Source: an uncultured Oceanospirillaceae bacterium
GTDB taxonomy: Bacteria > Pseudomonadota > Gammaproteobacteria > Pseudomonadales > Balneatricaceae
Assembly: GCA_946221045.1 (NCBI GenBank)
Contig: CAMIIY010000105.1
Location: 1 to 6,958 of the forward strand
Direction of reading: 5' to 3'
DNA length: 6,958 bases
The notes beneath the pieces are model-generated. The model was given only the letters and a program-made list of their open reading frames with translations, did not search any database and was not told the origin of the DNA. The position numbers and the translations under genes were made by a program. Positions 5,711-6,958 of the stretch are shown in pieces; the first letter of the stretch is position 1, and each line of letters starts with the position of its first letter.

Positions 5711-6685
5711 ATGAGTAATCAGGGACTGGTATATGGATACCGGCTGGACGGCAACGGCGGAGGTACCGCCCTTTCCTGGACTGATATTCACAACTGGCAG
5801 GAGAGTCAGGGACCTATCTGGCTGCATTTTGACTACACCGACAGCCACTCCCAGCAGTGGATTCGGCATGAGAGCGGCCTCGACAGTCTGGTGGCAGATG
5901 CTCTGCTCAAGGAGGAAAGCCGGCCCCGTGCCAGTCAGCTCGACAACAATGAACTGCTGCTGGCTCTGCGCGGGGTCAACCTGAGCCCCGGCTCAAATCC
6001 GGAAGATATGGTCGGAATTCGCATCTGGAGCGATGGCAAACGCATTATCAGCACCCGCAAACGCAGAATGCTATCTGCTCAGGATCTGGTCCAGGCGCTC
6101 GAGGAAGGCACCGGCCCCTGCAACATTGGCGACTTTATCACGCAACTGACCTATCGCCTGATCGGCCGCATGCAGAACACCATTCAGGATACAGAAGACC
6201 TGGTGGATGAGATCGAAGATCAGGTTCTGCAGAACTCGGGGGAAGCCCTGCGCAGCCAGATTGCCGGACTGCGCCGCCAGTTGATTGGCCTCAGACGCTA
6301 TCTGGCCCCTCAGCGGGAAGCAATGATGCAACTGCAGATCCTGCGCATTACCTGGCTCAGCGACCTGCACCGGCAGAGTCTGCGCGAGGTCACAGATCAT
6401 CTGATTCGATATCTGGAGGACCTGGATTCAGTCAGAGACCGTGCAACCGTTGCTCAGGAAGAACTGAGCAACCAGCTATCCGAACAGATGAACAGTCGGA
6501 TGTATGTGCTTTCAATGGTGGCTGCCGTGTTTCTGCCACTGGGTTTTCTCACCGGCATGCTCGGCATCAACATTGCCGGCATTCCCGGCACTGAAAACCC
6601 GGCAGCTTTCTGGTGGTTCAGCGGCACACTTATTGTGCTGGTTGTCCTGCAACTCTGGTACTTCAAACGCAAAGGCTGGATATAA
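5711..6685 (+). CDS. zntB: ZntB-type zinc/divalent cation transporter (CorA superfamily), 324 aa
   Basis: Inner-membrane cation transporter of the CorA/MIT superfamily. The family forms a pentamer with a large cytoplasmic N-terminal funnel and two C-terminal helices per subunit. Here the funnel covers about 1-262, including the long helices at 145-260. The junction reads MNSRMYVLSMVAAVFLPLGF (260-279), TM1 is about 265-284, the pore-loop signature is GIN at 285-287 (in GMLGINIAGIPG), and TM2 is about 300-318. The tail KRKGWI is basic. ZntB proteins carry GIN where CorA has GMN, and the IAGIPG loop also fits ZntB. ZntB was first described as a zinc exporter; later structural and transport work supports proton-driven zinc uptake, so direction should not be assumed. 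Length matches the family (about 325). It is transcribed away from the ABC operon and toward the marR-like gene. A strong AAGGAG fixes the start. Confidence 0.9.
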   Translation: MSNQGLVYGYRLDGNGGGTALSWTDIHNWQESQGPIWLHFDYTDSHSQQWIRHESGLDSLVADALLKEESRPRASQLDNNELLLALRGVNLSPGSNPEDMVGIRIWSDGKRIISTRKRRMLSAQDLVQALEEGTGPCNIGDFITQLTYRLIGRMQNTIQDTEDLVDEIEDQVLQNSGEALRSQIAGLRRQLIGLRRYLAPQREAMMQLQILRITWLSDLHRQSLREVTDHLIRYLEDLDSVRDRATVAQEELSNQLSEQMNSRMYVLSMVAAVFLPLGFLTGMLGINIAGIPGTENPAAFWWFSGTLIVLVVLQLWYFKRKGWI

Positions 6686-6691
6686 GCCATA

Positions 6692-6958
6692 TCAGGCCGG
6701 GTCTTTGCTGCCACCCGGCATAAACCCTGGCTTGACCGGTTCCAGATGCCGGTCAAGCTGACCGATATCCAGCATCGGTGCGGCATCAATATGCTGGGCA
6801 TCCAGCATGTAGGCCACCCGATCCAATGCCGCAATCACCATGGACTGCTCCCAGCCCTGCATATCTTCAAAGCGACGGATAAACATATCCTGCTGCGTGG
6901 TGGGAGCACCTTTCATCAGCTCAAGTCCAGCATCAGTCAGATAGACCCAGACTTTACG
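6692..6958 (-). CDS. MarR-family-like transcriptional regulator, C-terminal part (5' end off window)
   Basis: The open frame runs from the right edge to TGA at 6692-6694, giving 88 residues. It opens RKVWVYLTDAGLELM, which looks like the second wing strand and the following LT-x-x-G helix start of a MarR winged-helix domain. Next come helical segments including FIRRFEDMQGWEQ, VIAALDRVAYMLDAQ and IDAAPML, which fit the C-terminal dimerisation helices. The tail, LEPVKPGFMPGGSKDPA, is Pro/Gly-rich. The recognition helix is outside the window, so the assignment rests on the wing and helix pattern. An internal ATG at 6916 is not the start, because coding continues upstream to the edge. The gene is convergent with zntB, 6 bp away. 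Its target genes cannot be judged here. Confidence 0.72.
   Translation of the reverse strand, partial: RKVWVYLTDAGLELMKGAPTTQQDMFIRRFEDMQGWEQSMVIAALDRVAYMLDAQHIDAAPMLDIGQLDRHLEPVKPGFMPGGSKDPA
6730..6758. repeat. Perfect 10-bp inverted repeat inside the 3' end of the MarR-like gene
   Basis: GCTTGACCGG (6730-6739) and CCGGTCAAGC (6749-6758) are exact reverse complements around a 9-base loop. The repeat lies in coding sequence of the regulator and 45 bases past the zntB stop. No T-run follows on either strand, so it is not a standard Rho-independent terminator. It could protect or define the 3' end of the zntB transcript. Confidence 0.55.

Noticed and set aside
6071..6400. A 109-codon minus-strand frame within zntB
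   Set aside because: It is antisense to the conserved helical domain of ZntB, with no ribosome site or motif.

Overview
The window looks like chromosomal DNA from a gammaproteobacterium, probably a marine or environmental one. The basis is moderate-to-high GC in the genes, Shine-Dalgarno-led starts, a ZntB-type transporter, a MacA/MacB-like efflux cassette and a type IV prepilin. The genus is inference only. There are no insertion sequences, CRISPR arrays, tRNAs or rRNAs, and nothing indicates a mobile element.

Layout, left to right. (1) 1-545, minus: the N-terminal 181 residues of a type IV pilin-like (pseudopilin) protein, which runs off the left edge. (2) 663-842, minus: a 59-codon gene with a good ribosome binding site. 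A 27-codon ORF (852-935) ends 9 bases before it. (3) About 936-1361: an AT-richer gap with no convincing gene. It holds hairpins, including a likely bidirectional terminator at the end of the transporter operon. (4) 1362-5577, minus: a four-gene operon whose neighbours all overlap. It encodes a membrane-anchored HlyD/MacA-type periplasmic adaptor, an ABC ATPase of the MacB/LolD class, and two paralogous FtsX/MacB-type permeases. (5) 5578-5710: a 133-bp divergent promoter region. (6) 5711-6685, plus: a CorA-superfamily transporter of the ZntB type. (7) 6692-6958, minus: the C-terminal part of a MarR-like regulator, convergent with zntB and only 6 bp from it.

How the genes work together. The adaptor, ATPase and two permeases should form one tripartite machine. 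The permeases would form a heterodimer on an ATPase dimer, and the adaptor would bridge the periplasm to a TolC-like outer-membrane channel encoded elsewhere. The adaptor carries the R-L-S hairpin-tip motif used for TolC docking, and two cysteines placed symmetrically across its helical hairpin. The substrate cannot be read from the sequence. The zntB and pilin modules are separate transcription units with no visible functional link to the transporter.

Most of the window is ordinary housekeeping or envelope content. The points most worth a second look are the cysteine-bearing adaptor with its proline-rich segment, the matched 14-nt overlaps in front of both permeases, the small gene at 663-842 and the long prepilin leader.
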